44,216 nt of DNA from SAR86 cluster bacterium (GCA_029254395.1 JAQWXQ010000065.1:1-44216); one strand, 5' to 3'; shown: positions 17,574-26,784, counted from the first letter of the stretch. The notes: generated by a model not told the origin, from the letters alone. A program made the numbers and translations.

Positions 17574-18825
17574 ATCTTTTCTGTTTCGTAATACTCCAAC
17601 CTAAGTATGAGTAGAGGATTGCAAATGGAATCGCGGCTATCGGCATAAATGTAATTGGAAGAAATATAGATTTACCAATGCCCATAAAAATACTTCCAGA
17701 AAGGTCGCCAAACCTAGTCATAAATGTATCGATAAATACTGTGGTTTTGTATCTGTCCTTCTTTTCAAGTTGGCTATATGCGATTTCTCTAGCAGGCTTA
17801 TTAAATCCATATTCAAACATTCTAAGAGAGGTTTGACATATAATAACAACTGCCACAGATGGGAATAAACCATAAAGAGAGAAGACCACTACAAATAAAA
17901 TACCATAAACTATTAGTATGAATTTAATTCCAAACTTTGAAATAACATAATAAGTTAAAGTTAGCTGCACTATTAAAGTAAGAGGGGCAACTATTTGCTC
18001 TATCAAAGCAAATAATCTTATTCTTTCAGGAGACAATTCAGAATAGTTTTCAATAATTGGTATTGCAGCTATCCACTGCACTGTCATAAGAAATGTAAAG
18101 GACCATGAATAGAGAGCAATATTTCTAATATCATCCTTAGTTAATATATTCTTGATGCTATCAATTGAACCTCCACCAACCTTAGCTGAAAGGGCTTCAA
18201 CTGAAAATGTTCTTACTATGTATGTTGCGAGGGCTAATGCCAGCAATAAGTAAAAAGATGCTGCGATCAAAAATAGCGCTATGCCGGTTTCTGTAAATGA
18301 ATTTGAGAGGGTGCTGGATGTTGTAGAACCCAGCATAGCGCCAACCGATCCCCCTGCTAAAATAAATCCATAGTATTTTCTAGATGAAGAATCTCTAAAC
18401 AAATTTATTACCAACACCCAAAAAATTGAAACTGTAAAAAATGAATATATATTGCTCCAAACATAAAATATTCTTCCAAGCCACAACCTTTCAGTCACCA
18501 TAGATTGAGACAAACTTGACGAGTACATATATAAAAGTAGTAAGTTAAAAATAAAGAAAGAGTAAGTGTAGAAAATAATTCTTATATAGTTGCCTCTAGA
18601 TGCCACCCAGGAATAAATAGGATTTACTAAAATCATTATTAAAGTAGTGCTTATTAAAAGAGGTATCAGCATTCCTTCGCCATAACTCTCTACAGCAAGC
18701 TCATTTCTTAAGGGCCTTAAAACATACCAAGAAGAAAGTACAAGGTAGAACAGAATACTTGAAAGTAAAGTCTTATTTTTTATTAGCAAATAAGGATTTA
18801 AAGTGTTGATAATATTGAACTTCAT
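17560..18825 (-). CDS. MFS-like permease related to nucleotide (ATP/ADP) translocases
   Basis: Membrane protein of about 12 helices, 421 residues. The early FYLVLSSWYVLRPLRNELAVESYGEG resembles the start of the TLC/COG3202 translocase-like permeases of free-living bacteria, as do WVLVINLFRDSSSRKYYGFILAGGSVGAMLGS and RMFEYGFNKPAREIAYSQL. The substrate of these free-living homologues is not established by sequence; nucleotide exchange should not be assumed. It begins 15 nt after the 3' end of tRNA-Lys, with no Shine-Dalgarno visible, so it is probably expressed from the same transcript. Confidence 0.7.
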   Translation of the reverse strand: MKFNIINTLNPYLLIKNKTLLSSILFYLVLSSWYVLRPLRNELAVESYGEGMLIPLLISTTLIMILVNPIYSWVASRGNYIRIIFYTYSFFIFNLLLLYMYSSSLSQSMVTERLWLGRIFYVWSNIYSFFTVSIFWVLVINLFRDSSSRKYYGFILAGGSVGAMLGSTTSSTLSNSFTETGIALFLIAASFYLLLALALATYIVRTFSVEALSAKVGGGSIDSIKNILTKDDIRNIALYSWSFTFLMTVQWIAAIPIIENYSELSPERIRLFALIEQIVAPLTLIVQLTLTYYVISKFGIKFILIVYGILFVVVFSLYGLFPSVAVVIICQTSLRMFEYGFNKPAREIAYSQLEKKDRYKTTVFIDTFMTRFGDLSGSIFMGIGKSIFLPITFMPIAAIPFAILYSYLGWSITKQKRFKDL

Positions 18826-18840
18826 AAAACTTAATTTAAG

Positions 18841-18916
18841 TGGTGGGTCGCACAGGATTCGAACCTGTGACCAATTGGTTAAAAGCCAACTGCTCTACCA
18901 GCTGAGCTAGCGACCC
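18841..18916 (-). tRNA. tRNA-Lys (UUU)
   Basis: A 76-nt cloverleaf reading GGGTCGCTAGCTCAGCTGGT at the 5' end, anticodon loop CTTTTAA with anticodon TTT, T-arm GGTTCGAATCC, and acceptor 3' strand CGACCC followed by encoded ACCA. It differs little from E. coli tRNA-Lys. It lies 26 nt after cpoB, the same place as lysT behind the tol-pal-cpoB operon in E. coli, and may be processed from the tol-pal transcript. Confidence 0.98.
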
Positions 18917-18942
18917 ATGATTAAGCATCATAAAAAATGTGA

Positions 18943-19593
18943 TTATTCCATATTTTTCAATAACTGCAAGGCCTGTGATGAAGCTGAGTTGTTTGGGTAC
19001 TCCCTAACTACAAACTTATACTTGTCAGTTGCCATATTTAAATCATTATTTTTAAAGTATATATCCCCTATTTTCTTATGTGCTAGTGGTACTCTGTAAT
19101 GATTTGGGTATGAGGAGATCAGATCTAAAAAATATTTTTTACTTACCTCAAGATTATTATTAATTAATGATATTTCACCAAGCCAAAAAAAGGCTAAAGG
19201 TGACTTTTGATCATTTGCAAAACTTTCAACAAAAAATTTAAATAGCTTGAATGCATCTTCATAATTCTGTTCTTCTAATGATTTTGTGGCAGCAGCATAA
19301 ACATCTTCTTCACTTTGAATATCGCTTACTCCTTTAAATCTTATGCTGCTATTTGCATTTATTGCATTACTTTCAGGTGCTTTATTATCAGCTTCGTTAA
19401 AGGTTTCGTTTATGAGTTTTTCTATTAAATGATTTTGGCTTTCAATTTGATTTCTTAATTGAGCAATCTCACTTTCAAGCTCTTGTATCTTTAGAAAAAG
19501 AATATCCGAAGCGTTACTTTTTTCATCAGCTAAGCTAGGGTAGGACGCAAATAGAACAGCCAAAGTTATAAAAGTATTTTTTGTAATTCTCAT
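18943..19593 (-). CDS. cpoB: cell division coordinator CpoB (YbgF)
   Basis: Periplasmic protein that links Tol-Pal constriction to peptidoglycan synthesis by PBP1B. A signal peptide (about 1-22, ending YPSLADEK) is followed by a trimerising coiled coil (FLKIQELESEIAQLRNQIESQNHLIEKLINE, about 32-62). A C-terminal TPR domain (about 100-215, AFKLFKFFVESFANDQKSPLAFFWLGEISL and similar repeats) completes it. 216 residues is slightly shorter than in E. coli (263). It follows pal by 7 nt. Confidence 0.93.
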   Translation of the reverse strand: MRITKNTFITLAVLFASYPSLADEKSNASDILFLKIQELESEIAQLRNQIESQNHLIEKLINETFNEADNKAPESNAINANSSIRFKGVSDIQSEEDVYAAATKSLEEQNYEDAFKLFKFFVESFANDQKSPLAFFWLGEISLINNNLEVSKKYFLDLISSYPNHYRVPLAHKKIGDIYFKNNDLNMATDKYKFVVREYPNNSASSQALQLLKNME

Positions 19594-19600
19594 CTTTTTT

Positions 19601-20095
19601 CTAGTTAATCTCCGCCCTTCTATTTTTTGACCAACTTGCCTCGTTTGAACCTGTTACAAGAGGGTATTCTTCACCAAAGCTCTTCACAGTTACCCTATTA
19701 TCATTGATTCCATTTAACAATAAATAATCTTTTACAGCATCACCGCGTCTTTGGCCAAGGGCTAGATTATATTCACGAGTACCTCTCTCATCAGCATGAC
19801 CAGATACAGTGATAAGCATATCTGGGTTTTCATTCATTGCTCGCACAACACTTTTAAGAGTTTGTATTGACTTGGTAGAAAGGGTAAATTTATCGAAATC
19901 AAAATAAACTACCGCATTAGTAGTTATAGGTTTTTCGTCATATGAAACGACACTATCTTCTGCAACTGAAACTTCAACACTGCTTACAGTTGAATTGTAG
20001 ACAGATTCTTCTGTATTGTTTGTTGTGCTGCAAGATACTGCAAACATGAGGAATGAGACATAGAAAATATTTCTATTTTTAGATTGTATATACAT
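19601..20095 (-). CDS. pal: peptidoglycan-associated lipoprotein Pal
   Basis: Outer-membrane lipoprotein that binds peptidoglycan and TolB and pulls the outer membrane in at division. The signal peptide ends FAVSC (acylated Cys22). A Ser/Thr/Val-rich linker leads to the OmpA-like domain: VVYFDFDKFTLS, then SGHADERGTREYNLALGQRRGDAVKDYL with the meso-DAP-binding Asp and Arg, ending SKNRRAEIN. 164 residues is normal. Confidence 0.96.
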   Translation of the reverse strand: MYIQSKNRNIFYVSFLMFAVSCSTTNNTEESVYNSTVSSVEVSVAEDSVVSYDEKPITTNAVVYFDFDKFTLSTKSIQTLKSVVRAMNENPDMLITVSGHADERGTREYNLALGQRRGDAVKDYLLLNGINDNRVTVKSFGEEYPLVTGSNEASWSKNRRAEIN

Positions 20096-20113
20096 TATTT
20101 TTACTCCAATTAT

Positions 20114-21388
20114 TTATCTTAAATACCCCGACCAAGATGGCTCCCTAACCTCTCCAGAACTTGATGGCAGTCTGAATTTAGCACCGCTGAGGGTAACACC
20201 AGCAAGAAGCCCAACCTTATCTTCTTTAATTGCATAGACTATCACATTACCGTTAGGAGAAATACTTGGAGATTCATCTAAGCGAGATTCGGTTAGAGGT
20301 CTTGAAAAATTCTCATTAAAGTATTTAAGAGCAATCTTGAACTCTCCTTCGTTTCTTTGAACAAACACAATACCCTCATTGCTTGGAAGGTAAGATGCTT
20401 TAGCGTTATAGTTTCCATCAAAGGTTAGCCTTTTTGGCTTTGTATTAAATTTTAATAAATCTATTTCATAAAGCTGAGGCGATCCTGATCTTCCGGATGT
20501 GAATAATATTTTTTTACCATCTGGTGACCATGATGATTCAGTATCTATGGAATAATGATTTGTTAAACGTGTTAGATTTTTATTCTCCAAATTAAGAATG
20601 TATATTTCTGCATTTCCATCTTGATATAAAGTGAGAGATAAAAACTTTCCATCTGGAGAGAATGCTGGTGAGCTGATCTGATATTTATTTTTTACAGCAA
20701 CCTCCCTACTTCCAGTGGCAATGTTTTGAATAAATACTTTTGCCAATCCTGTCTCAAATGAGACATATGCTATATCTTTAGAGTCAGGACTCCATGATGG
20801 AGAAATAATTGCGCTGTTACTTTTAAGCAAAGTCTGCTCATTCATTCCATCGGCATCAGCTAGCATCAATTTATAAACCTTTGCAGATCCCGCAAGACCT
20901 TCGCTAACATAAAGCATTTTTGTTGATGAGACTCCTTTTAAACCTGTTATCTCTTCATAAATACCGTCGCTCACATAGTGTGCTAACTGTCTGGTTTTGT
21001 TAGGTATACCATAAATTTTTGAAGATCTTATTTTTTTTTCTTTAACAGAATCGTAGATATCATATGAAACAGTGATATTCATTTCATCTTTACTATCGAT
21101 TATCCCTTTTAAAATATAATCAACACCAAGAAGTCTATAATTTTTATAATTTAATTCTTCTTGATATGTCTCTTCTGCCAGGAGCTCGTCAGAGCTTAGT
21201 ACTGAAAACTCACCTGTCCTTTGTAAGTCAGCTTTTATAATTGAACTGATTTCATTTGAAATCAAGGCCTGGCCATCAAAATCATGAATAGCAATTCTAT
21301 AGGGATTGTCAGAACTTTCTGTAATTTCAAGAACAAGCTCTGCATTTAAATTTAAGAAAACAAAGAATAGATATAGGATTTTTTTCAT
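20114..21388 (-). CDS. tolB: Tol-Pal system periplasmic protein TolB
   Basis: Periplasmic propeller that shuttles between Pal and TolA. A signal peptide (about 1-16) precedes the N-terminal alpha/beta domain (VLEITESSDNPYRIAIHDF) and a six-bladed propeller with repeated SPSWSPDSKDIAYVS, SPAFSPDGKFLSLTL and SSWSPDGKKILFTSGR units. 424 residues is normal. Its ATG overlaps the tolA stop by 4 nt. Confidence 0.96.
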   Translation of the reverse strand: MKKILYLFFVFLNLNAELVLEITESSDNPYRIAIHDFDGQALISNEISSIIKADLQRTGEFSVLSSDELLAEETYQEELNYKNYRLLGVDYILKGIIDSKDEMNITVSYDIYDSVKEKKIRSSKIYGIPNKTRQLAHYVSDGIYEEITGLKGVSSTKMLYVSEGLAGSAKVYKLMLADADGMNEQTLLKSNSAIISPSWSPDSKDIAYVSFETGLAKVFIQNIATGSREVAVKNKYQISSPAFSPDGKFLSLTLYQDGNAEIYILNLENKNLTRLTNHYSIDTESSWSPDGKKILFTSGRSGSPQLYEIDLLKFNTKPKRLTFDGNYNAKASYLPSNEGIVFVQRNEGEFKIALKYFNENFSRPLTESRLDESPSISPNGNVIVYAIKEDKVGLLAGVTLSGAKFRLPSSSGEVREPSWSGYLR

Positions 21389-22026
21389 GATGGGTTGAAA
21401 GTGAGCATTATATTTTTAAAATTTGACTGATACATTTTTGCATCCATTTTGCTAAAAAAATTAAAAGTTTCAACCCTCTTTACAGCCTTAATTGCTGAGT
21501 TATCGAACCTTATGTTGCCGCTACTTCTAAAAAGAGACACATTGATTATCCTTCCATTTTTATTTATCTGAATTCTAAGGTCGCAAACCAGGCCATCTTG
21601 AATATTTTTTGGTTTTAACCATGCGCTTTCAATAGTATCTATTATCATCAGACTAAATTTATCTGCATCATTAATTTTTTCGTTATTTAAGAAATTTTTT
21701 TCTTCGCTTATTAGCTTACTAAGCTCTGGAATTACATTTATAGCTGGCTCAAATTCTTTAAATTGATTGGTTTTAGGGGTTGGTATTTTTGAGGAAACAA
21801 TTTTTATTTCATTAAAGCTTTCTTGAGGTATAGGTTTTTCAATAGTTTTTTTCATTGGACTAATTTTTGCATCTTGCTCAAAAATTAAACTAACATCTAT
21901 TGGGTTATTTAGAACAGGTCTTGCTTTTTTTTCTGAATAGAAATAACCAACAAGAAAAAGTATCAGTGAAGCATGTATTAGAAAAGAGAATATTGAGGCT
22001 ATAGTGTAATTAGTATTAATTTGCAT
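21385..22026 (-). CDS. tolA: TolA, shortened form
   Basis: Inner-membrane protein that couples the TolQR motor to Pal/TolB. The membrane helix (about 9-28) has the conserved S14-xxx-H18 pair (IFSFLIHASLILF) that contacts TolQR. The C-terminal TolA/TonB-like domain (about 125-213) includes IESAWLKPKNIQDGLVCDLRIQINKNGRI and SSGNIRFDNSAIKAVKRVETF. The protein has only 213 residues (E. coli 421): the long Ala/Lys/Glu-rich helical rod is replaced by about 95 residues without that composition. Its start lies 11 nt inside tolR. Confidence 0.9.
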   Translation of the reverse strand: MQINTNYTIASIFSFLIHASLILFLVGYFYSEKKARPVLNNPIDVSLIFEQDAKISPMKKTIEKPIPQESFNEIKIVSSKIPTPKTNQFKEFEPAINVIPELSKLISEEKNFLNNEKINDADKFSLMIIDTIESAWLKPKNIQDGLVCDLRIQINKNGRIINVSLFRSSGNIRFDNSAIKAVKRVETFNFFSKMDAKMYQSNFKNIMLTFNPS

Positions 22027-22438
22027 AGCCTGTTGTGACGATGCCTATTTTCTCTATTCCAACACTTTGAACAGCTGCCATAGCCTTAGCAACGCTATCA
22101 AAAGATACATTTTTATCACCTTTAAAGACAACTTCAATATCAGGATTTGCTGAAAAAATAATTAAAGACTTTCTTTTTAATTCATCCAGGTCTATGGGAA
22201 GTTGCTCTTCACCAATATTAATAAAGTATTCCCCGTTTTTATTAATAGACACTACAAGTGGTTCATTTTGAACAGACATTTTTGTGGTATCAGTTTGAGG
22301 CAAATTAACCTCGACACCTTGGATTAATAAAGGAGAGAGAACCATAAAAATAATCAATAAAACCAACATGACATCAATATATGGGACTACATTAATCTCA
22401 GCATTTAATTTTTTCTTTTTCCCTAATCTGTAAATCAT
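22016..22438 (-). CDS. tolR: Tol-Pal motor subunit TolR
   Basis: ExbD/TolR proton-channel subunit. The single membrane helix (about 20-40) contains the essential Asp in INVVPYIDVMLVLLIIFMV. The periplasmic domain (VNLPQTDTTKM ... VEVVFKGDKNVSFDSVAKAMAAVQSVG) is typical. 140 residues is normal. Stop codons and starts overlap on both sides (ATGA with tolQ, 11 nt with tolA). Confidence 0.96.
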   Translation of the reverse strand: MIYRLGKKKKLNAEINVVPYIDVMLVLLIIFMVLSPLLIQGVEVNLPQTDTTKMSVQNEPLVVSINKNGEYFINIGEEQLPIDLDELKRKSLIIFSANPDIEVVFKGDKNVSFDSVAKAMAAVQSVGIEKIGIVTTGYAN

Positions 22439-23109
22439 TTATTTTTCAAAGTTTGCTTATAAAAAATGCTAGCAAGTTCTTCAGAAAATATGACAGTTGA
22501 TTGTGAAATGCTTTCAAGCTCAGATGCAAATTTGTTGTACGCTAGGACTGCGGGTATGGCTGCAAATAAGCCCATTGCTGTTGCTACCAATGCCTCAGAT
22601 ATGCCAGGAGCAACTGCGTTTATTGTTGCTTGAGTAGCATCAGACAACCCCTGGAATGAGGTCATAATTCCCCAAACTGTTCCAAATAAACCAACATAAG
22701 GACTCACAGAACCAACATTAGCCAAAAATGATAGGTTTACATTCATCTGCTCCTCATCTGAGGCTATAGCGACTCTCATGGAGCGATTAATACCCTCTAA
22801 ATCTAATTCAGTTATCTCATTAGTTTTAGTAAGAGTATTAAATTCATCAAAAGCGCTTCTAAAAACATTCAAAGAGCCATAATTAATATTATTATCATTT
22901 GGTATTTCATTATAAAGTGAATGCAAATCTTTACCTGACCAGAATCTAGATAAAAAATCAGAGTTAATTTTTTTTATTTTTTTATAAAAATTATAGCGTT
23001 CAATTATAACTATCCATGTCAATATTGAAGTTAATAAAAGGGTTAACATGACTGATTTTACAACCGGTCCTGCCTCGAGAAATAAATTTAAAACAGAAAT
23101 TTCATTCAT
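22435..23109 (-). CDS. tolQ: Tol-Pal motor subunit TolQ
   Basis: ExbB/TolQ/MotA-type channel subunit of the Tol motor. Helix 1 is at about 15-35 (VKSVMLTLLLTSILTWIVIIERYNFY). Helices 2 and 3 include NVGSVSPYVGLFGTVWGIMTSFQGL and APGISEALVATAMGLFAAIPAVLAYNKF, the family signature. 224 residues is normal. It is the first motor gene after ybgC. Confidence 0.96.
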   Translation of the reverse strand: MNEISVLNLFLEAGPVVKSVMLTLLLTSILTWIVIIERYNFYKKIKKINSDFLSRFWSGKDLHSLYNEIPNDNNINYGSLNVFRSAFDEFNTLTKTNEITELDLEGINRSMRVAIASDEEQMNVNLSFLANVGSVSPYVGLFGTVWGIMTSFQGLSDATQATINAVAPGISEALVATAMGLFAAIPAVLAYNKFASELESISQSTVIFSEELASIFYKQTLKNK

Positions 23110-23118
23110 AATAATTTT

Positions 23119-23529
23119 TTAACCAAAAAGTAATAATAAATCATTGTGAAACGGTTTTGGTTTATTTGTTTCCGAATTGATCAGACAAACTTCAACCTCT
23201 GCAGAGCAAAGAATTTTGTTTGAGTTGCTTTCTTTTGCTGTTTGTGAAAATGTTAATCTAGCATTTGAGTTTTTGCGAACCAATGAAGAAATGGTCAATG
23301 CATCTTCAATTCTTGCTGGTGAAATAAAATTAATTTCCATCCTACGAACCACAAATACTAATTGTTGATTTAGCAACTTTTCCTGTGAGATGCCATTGTC
23401 TATGAGGAATTCCGTTCTAGATCTCTCAAAAAATTTTAAATAGTTTGCATGATATACAAAACCCTGAAAGTCAGTATCTTCACAGTAAACTTTTAGGTAT
23501 AAATCCTTAGACTTGATATGTTTGCTCAT
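23119..23529 (-). CDS. ybgC: acyl-CoA thioesterase YbgC
   Basis: Hotdog-fold thioesterase usually found at the head of tol-pal operons and linked to phospholipid metabolism. The active-site signature is YCEDTDFQGFVYHANYLKFFERSRTEFL, with the catalytic Asp. 136 residues is normal. The chosen ATG aligns with the family N-terminus although it lies 23 nt inside the preceding nuclease-like gene; this overlap suggests co-translation. Confidence 0.95.
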   Translation of the reverse strand: MSKHIKSKDLYLKVYCEDTDFQGFVYHANYLKFFERSRTEFLIDNGISQEKLLNQQLVFVVRRMEINFISPARIEDALTISSLVRKNSNARLTFSQTAKESNSNKILCSAEVEVCLINSETNKPKPFHNDLLLLFG

Positions 23530-23932
23530 GAAGCTCTATATCTTTTTGAAAAAGCTCTAACAAAATTTGTATAAAATCTGGCCAGAGTAAGTCAACGGTT
23601 ATTAAATGATTTTGAATATTTGGATTGATTGTTGATGCAAGTACTCTTACTTTTATAGGTCTTCTATTAAATTTGTAGATGAGTGCAGGTATTAGATCCT
23701 GTCCATCTGAAGCTCTAATTACTTGATCCCACCAATCCTGAGGTGGCTCTCCGCCGTCACCATATCTCTTACATTCTAGGCACCATCTTCCAAGTCTGAG
23801 ATCGGGGAGTTCTTTTGTTCTGGTTTGCTCTAATATTCTTTTAACAGGATTTGTTAAATTTAGCTCTTGGACTAATAAATTACCTATCTCTCTTTCAAAA
23901 TTTGCACCTTTAGCTCTTGAGTTAACTGGCAA
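23507..23932 (-). CDS. putative PD-(D/E)XK nuclease, Hjc/phage resolvase-like, in the ruvCAB position
   Basis: A 141-residue basic protein that I cannot assign to a named family with certainty. The start NSRAKGANFEREIGNLL (Glu13, Glu15), then PD at 43-44 (ELPDLRLG) and ECK at 53-55 (WCLECKRYGDG) gives the order E ... PD ... ExK of archaeal Hjc and phage-type resolvases; a Gln/Arg helix (WWDQVIRASDGQ) follows. No signal peptide or membrane helix is seen. The start is TTG, 2 nt after the yebC stop, and the protein has no internal Met, so no alternative ATG exists. Many gammaproteobacteria carry ruvC-ruvA-ruvB exactly here, between yebC and ybgC. I infer a nuclease on branched DNA; another structure-specific or degraded activity is possible. 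Confidence 0.75.
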   Translation of the reverse strand: MPVNSRAKGANFEREIGNLLVQELNLTNPVKRILEQTRTKELPDLRLGRWCLECKRYGDGGEPPQDWWDQVIRASDGQDLIPALIYKFNRRPIKVRVLASTINPNIQNHLITVDLLWPDFIQILLELFQKDIELHEQTYQV

Positions 23933-23934
23933 AA

Positions 23935-24672
23935 TTATTCTCCTGGTTCAAAATTGTCAGGGAATTGAGCATTGGTATGGACTTCTTGCACATCATCTAG
24001 ATCATCCATGAAATCCATAATTTTTAAGATTTTTTCAGCCATTTCTTGATCTACCTCTATAAGAGTATCTGCTCGAAGTGTTGCTTCAGCATTTGATATT
24101 TCAATATCTTTAGATTTTAAAATATCATTTATATTGCTTAAATCGTTATGGGGGGTAATTACTTCAAAATAATCACCTTCATCAACTAAATCTTCTGCGC
24201 CTGCATCCAAAGCAATATCCATCAAATCATCTTCGGTAATTCCCTTGGCAACATGAATGATTCCAAGCTTATTAAATAAATAAGCTACAGAGCCATCGGT
24301 ACCAAGATTTCCACCAAATTTAGAAAAAGCATGTCTAACATCGGAGACAGTCCTGTTTCGATTGTCTGTCATCGTCTCCACAAGAATAGCTACGCCTCCA
24401 GGGCCGTAACCTTCAAATACTATTTCCTCTAAACTTCCTGTCTCACCAGTACCTGAACCTTTTTGAATTGCCCTTTTTATTGTGTCTTTTGGCATATTTG
24501 ATTGGTTGGCTTTTTCTAGTGCAAGCCGCAATCTTGGATTATCTTCAGGGTCAGGGCCGCCTTTAGCTGCTACCGTTATTTCTCTTATAACTTTAGTCCA
24601 TACTTTGGCTCTAGAAGCATCTTGTCTTGCTTTGCGATGTTTTATATTTGCCCATTTAGAATGTCCTGCCAT
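23935..24672 (-). CDS. yebC: YebC/PmpR family protein
   Basis: Conserved protein of the TACO1/YebC family; members act on transcription (PmpR) or on translation of proline-rich stretches. The N-terminus MAGHSKWANIKHRKARQDASRAKVWTKVIREI is diagnostic, with NPRLRLALEKANQSNMPKDTI and GPGGVAILVETMTDNRNRTVSDVRHAFSK. 245 residues is normal. Its ATG abuts the aspS stop. Confidence 0.96.
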   Translation of the reverse strand: MAGHSKWANIKHRKARQDASRAKVWTKVIREITVAAKGGPDPEDNPRLRLALEKANQSNMPKDTIKRAIQKGSGTGETGSLEEIVFEGYGPGGVAILVETMTDNRNRTVSDVRHAFSKFGGNLGTDGSVAYLFNKLGIIHVAKGITEDDLMDIALDAGAEDLVDEGDYFEVITPHNDLSNINDILKSKDIEISNAEATLRADTLIEVDQEMAEKILKIMDFMDDLDDVQEVHTNAQFPDNFEPGE

Positions 24673-26442
24673 TTAAACCTCTTCTATTACTGTAGATTGT
24701 ATCTTAAGCTCATCTAATTGAGCATTATCAACTTTGCTAGGTGCTTCTGTAAGCAGGCATGTTGCACTCTGTGTCTTAGGAAATGCAATCACATCTCTTA
24801 TATTTGATGTATTAGTTATAAGCATTACAAGCCTATCTAATCCAAAGGCAATGCCTCCATGAGGCGGGCAACCGGAAGACAAAGCATTTAGCAAAAATCC
24901 GAATTTATTATTGGCCTCTTCCTTGGTTATCTTTAATATATCAAAAACTGCTTTTTGCATATCTTCTTGATAAATTCGCAAGGATCCTCCTCCAACCTCA
25001 TAACCATTTAAAACAATATCGTATGCATACGCTATTGCATCTTCAGGCCGATCAAGTAACTCAACTGCTGAACATTTTGGCAAGGTAAATGGGTGATGAA
25101 GAGAAGTTAGGCTTCCTTGGCTGTTCCTTTCAAACATAGGAAAATTAACAACCCAACATGGAGCCCATTCAGAAGAATATAAATTCAGATCTTCTCCTAA
25201 TTTTTTAATTAGGCTACTCATAGATAAATTGACGACATTTTTAGGTCCAGCTCCAAAAAATACTAAATCGCCCTTCTCAAGACCAAGATTACTAATTATT
25301 CTTTCAACTGTTTGTTTATTTAAAAATTTAAGAATTGGAGACTGGAGACCATTTTCGCTACCATCGAGCTCATTAACCTTGATATATGCAAGACCCTTGG
25401 CCCCTAGTTTTGAAACATACTTTGTATATTCATCAATTTTTCCTCTACTAAGACTATTTCCACCAGGAATTTTTAAAGCAACTACTCGAGACTTCTCGTC
25501 CTGAGCTGGGCTTGAAAATACTTTAAACTCCTCGTCCATCACCAATTCAGAGATTTCTACCAGATGCAAAGGTATTCTTAAGTCTGGTTTATCACATCCA
25601 TATTTTTCTATCGAATCGTGCCAATCAATAACAGGAAATTTATCTAGTTTATGGTTGCAAAATTTTTCAACCAGCTCCCTGACCATTCCTTCAGCTAAAT
25701 CGATAATATAGTCCTGATCAATAAATGATGCCTCTATGTCTATCTGAGTAAATTCAGGCTGCCTATCTGCCCTTAAATCTTCATCTCTAAAACACCTGGC
25801 TACCTGGTAATACTTATCAAGCCCTCCCATCATTAGCATTTGCTTAAAAAGTTGAGGTGATTGAGGTAAAGCAAAGAAATTTCCAGGCTGAACTCTACTA
25901 GGAAGAATATAATCCCTTGCGCCTTCAGGAGTTGCCCTCGTTAAAATAGGTGTTTCAATCTCATTGAAATCTTTATCATCTAAATAATTTCTGATAGTAG
26001 ATGATATCTTCGATCTTGTAACGATCCTTTGATTCATTTCAGGTCTTCTTAAATCAAGAACTCTATTTTTCAATCTAACATCCTCGTTAACCTCTTGGTA
26101 ATCATCTAGAGGGAATACCGGAGTAACCGCTTTACTTAAAATTTTTATATGTTTAGCCTCTAACTCTATCTCACCAGTAACCATATTTGCATTAGATGTT
26201 CCTTCAAGTCTTTTATTTACATTTCCACTTATGGAAACTACAAACTCATTTCTTAATGTCTCAGCAATCGCAAAAGATTCTTTAGAATCAGGATTAAATA
26301 CGACTTGGCAAATACCTTTGATATCCCTTAGATCTAAAAAAATAACACCCCCATGATCTCTTCGCTTATGAACCCAGCCGCAAAGTGTTACTTCTTGTTC
26401 TAAATTTTTAGTAGTTATTTCACCACAATAATGTGATCTCAT
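24673..26442 (-). CDS. aspS: aspartyl-tRNA synthetase (bacterial type)
   Basis: Class IIb synthetase. An N-terminal OB fold (about 1-105, [26 protein letters not shown]) leads to the catalytic domain with motif 2 ([26 protein letters not shown]) and motif 3 ([13 protein letters not shown]), with the bacterial GAD insertion (about 285-420). 589 residues matches the bacterial type. Downstream yebC is the standard neighbour. Confidence 0.97.
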   Translation of the reverse strand: MRSHYCGEITTKNLEQEVTLCGWVHKRRDHGGVIFLDLRDIKGICQVVFNPDSKESFAIAETLRNEFVVSISGNVNKRLEGTSNANMVTGEIELEAKHIKILSKAVTPVFPLDDYQEVNEDVRLKNRVLDLRRPEMNQRIVTRSKISSTIRNYLDDKDFNEIETPILTRATPEGARDYILPSRVQPGNFFALPQSPQLFKQMLMMGGLDKYYQVARCFRDEDLRADRQPEFTQIDIEASFIDQDYIIDLAEGMVRELVEKFCNHKLDKFPVIDWHDSIEKYGCDKPDLRIPLHLVEISELVMDEEFKVFSSPAQDEKSRVVALKIPGGNSLSRGKIDEYTKYVSKLGAKGLAYIKVNELDGSENGLQSPILKFLNKQTVERIISNLGLEKGDLVFFGAGPKNVVNLSMSSLIKKLGEDLNLYSSEWAPCWVVNFPMFERNSQGSLTSLHHPFTLPKCSAVELLDRPEDAIAYAYDIVLNGYEVGGGSLRIYQEDMQKAVFDILKITKEEANNKFGFLLNALSSGCPPHGGIAFGLDRLVMLITNTSNIRDVIAFPKTQSATCLLTEAPSKVDNAQLDELKIQSTVIEEV

Positions 26443-26458
26443 TTTTATTCCTCATTAA

Positions 26459-26737
26459 TTAAGTAATCTTATCTTGTTTATTGCCATTCTTGGAGTTAGT
26501 TACCTTATTTACTGAAGATTTTTTTGATGTATCTTCTGAAAGGTTCTTTTTTTTGCCTGTTTTAAAGTCTGTTTCATACCATCCAGAGCCTTTAAGTCTA
26601 AATGAAGGAGCTGAGATTAGCTTTTCAAGAGAATCCTTACCGCATTGCAGGCACTTTTTTAAAGGCTCATCACTAAACTTCTGAAGAGTTTCTATTTGAT
26701 GTCCACAATTTGAACATTTATATTCATAAATCGGCAT
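26459..26737 (-). CDS. FmdB family zinc-ribbon protein
   Basis: Small regulatory-type protein with a zinc ribbon: [19 protein letters not shown] and KKCLQCGKD give the two CxxC knuckles, then [18 protein letters not shown], the usual end of the FmdB domain. A polar Lys/Asn/Ser tail follows. 92 residues is normal. It precedes aspS, as in many gammaproteobacteria, where DUF502 often lies between them; DUF502 is absent here. Function in the cell is unknown. A minus-strand TATAAT (26760-26765) lies about 22 nt before its start. Confidence 0.88.
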   Translation of the reverse strand: MPIYEYKCSNCGHQIETLQKFSDEPLKKCLQCGKDSLEKLISAPSFRLKGSGWYETDFKTGKKKNLSEDTSKKSSVNKVTNSKNGNKQDKIT

Positions 26738-26784
26738 ATGTCTCTAAAAAAAAGATAGAATTATAAACCATAAGGATTTATTCA

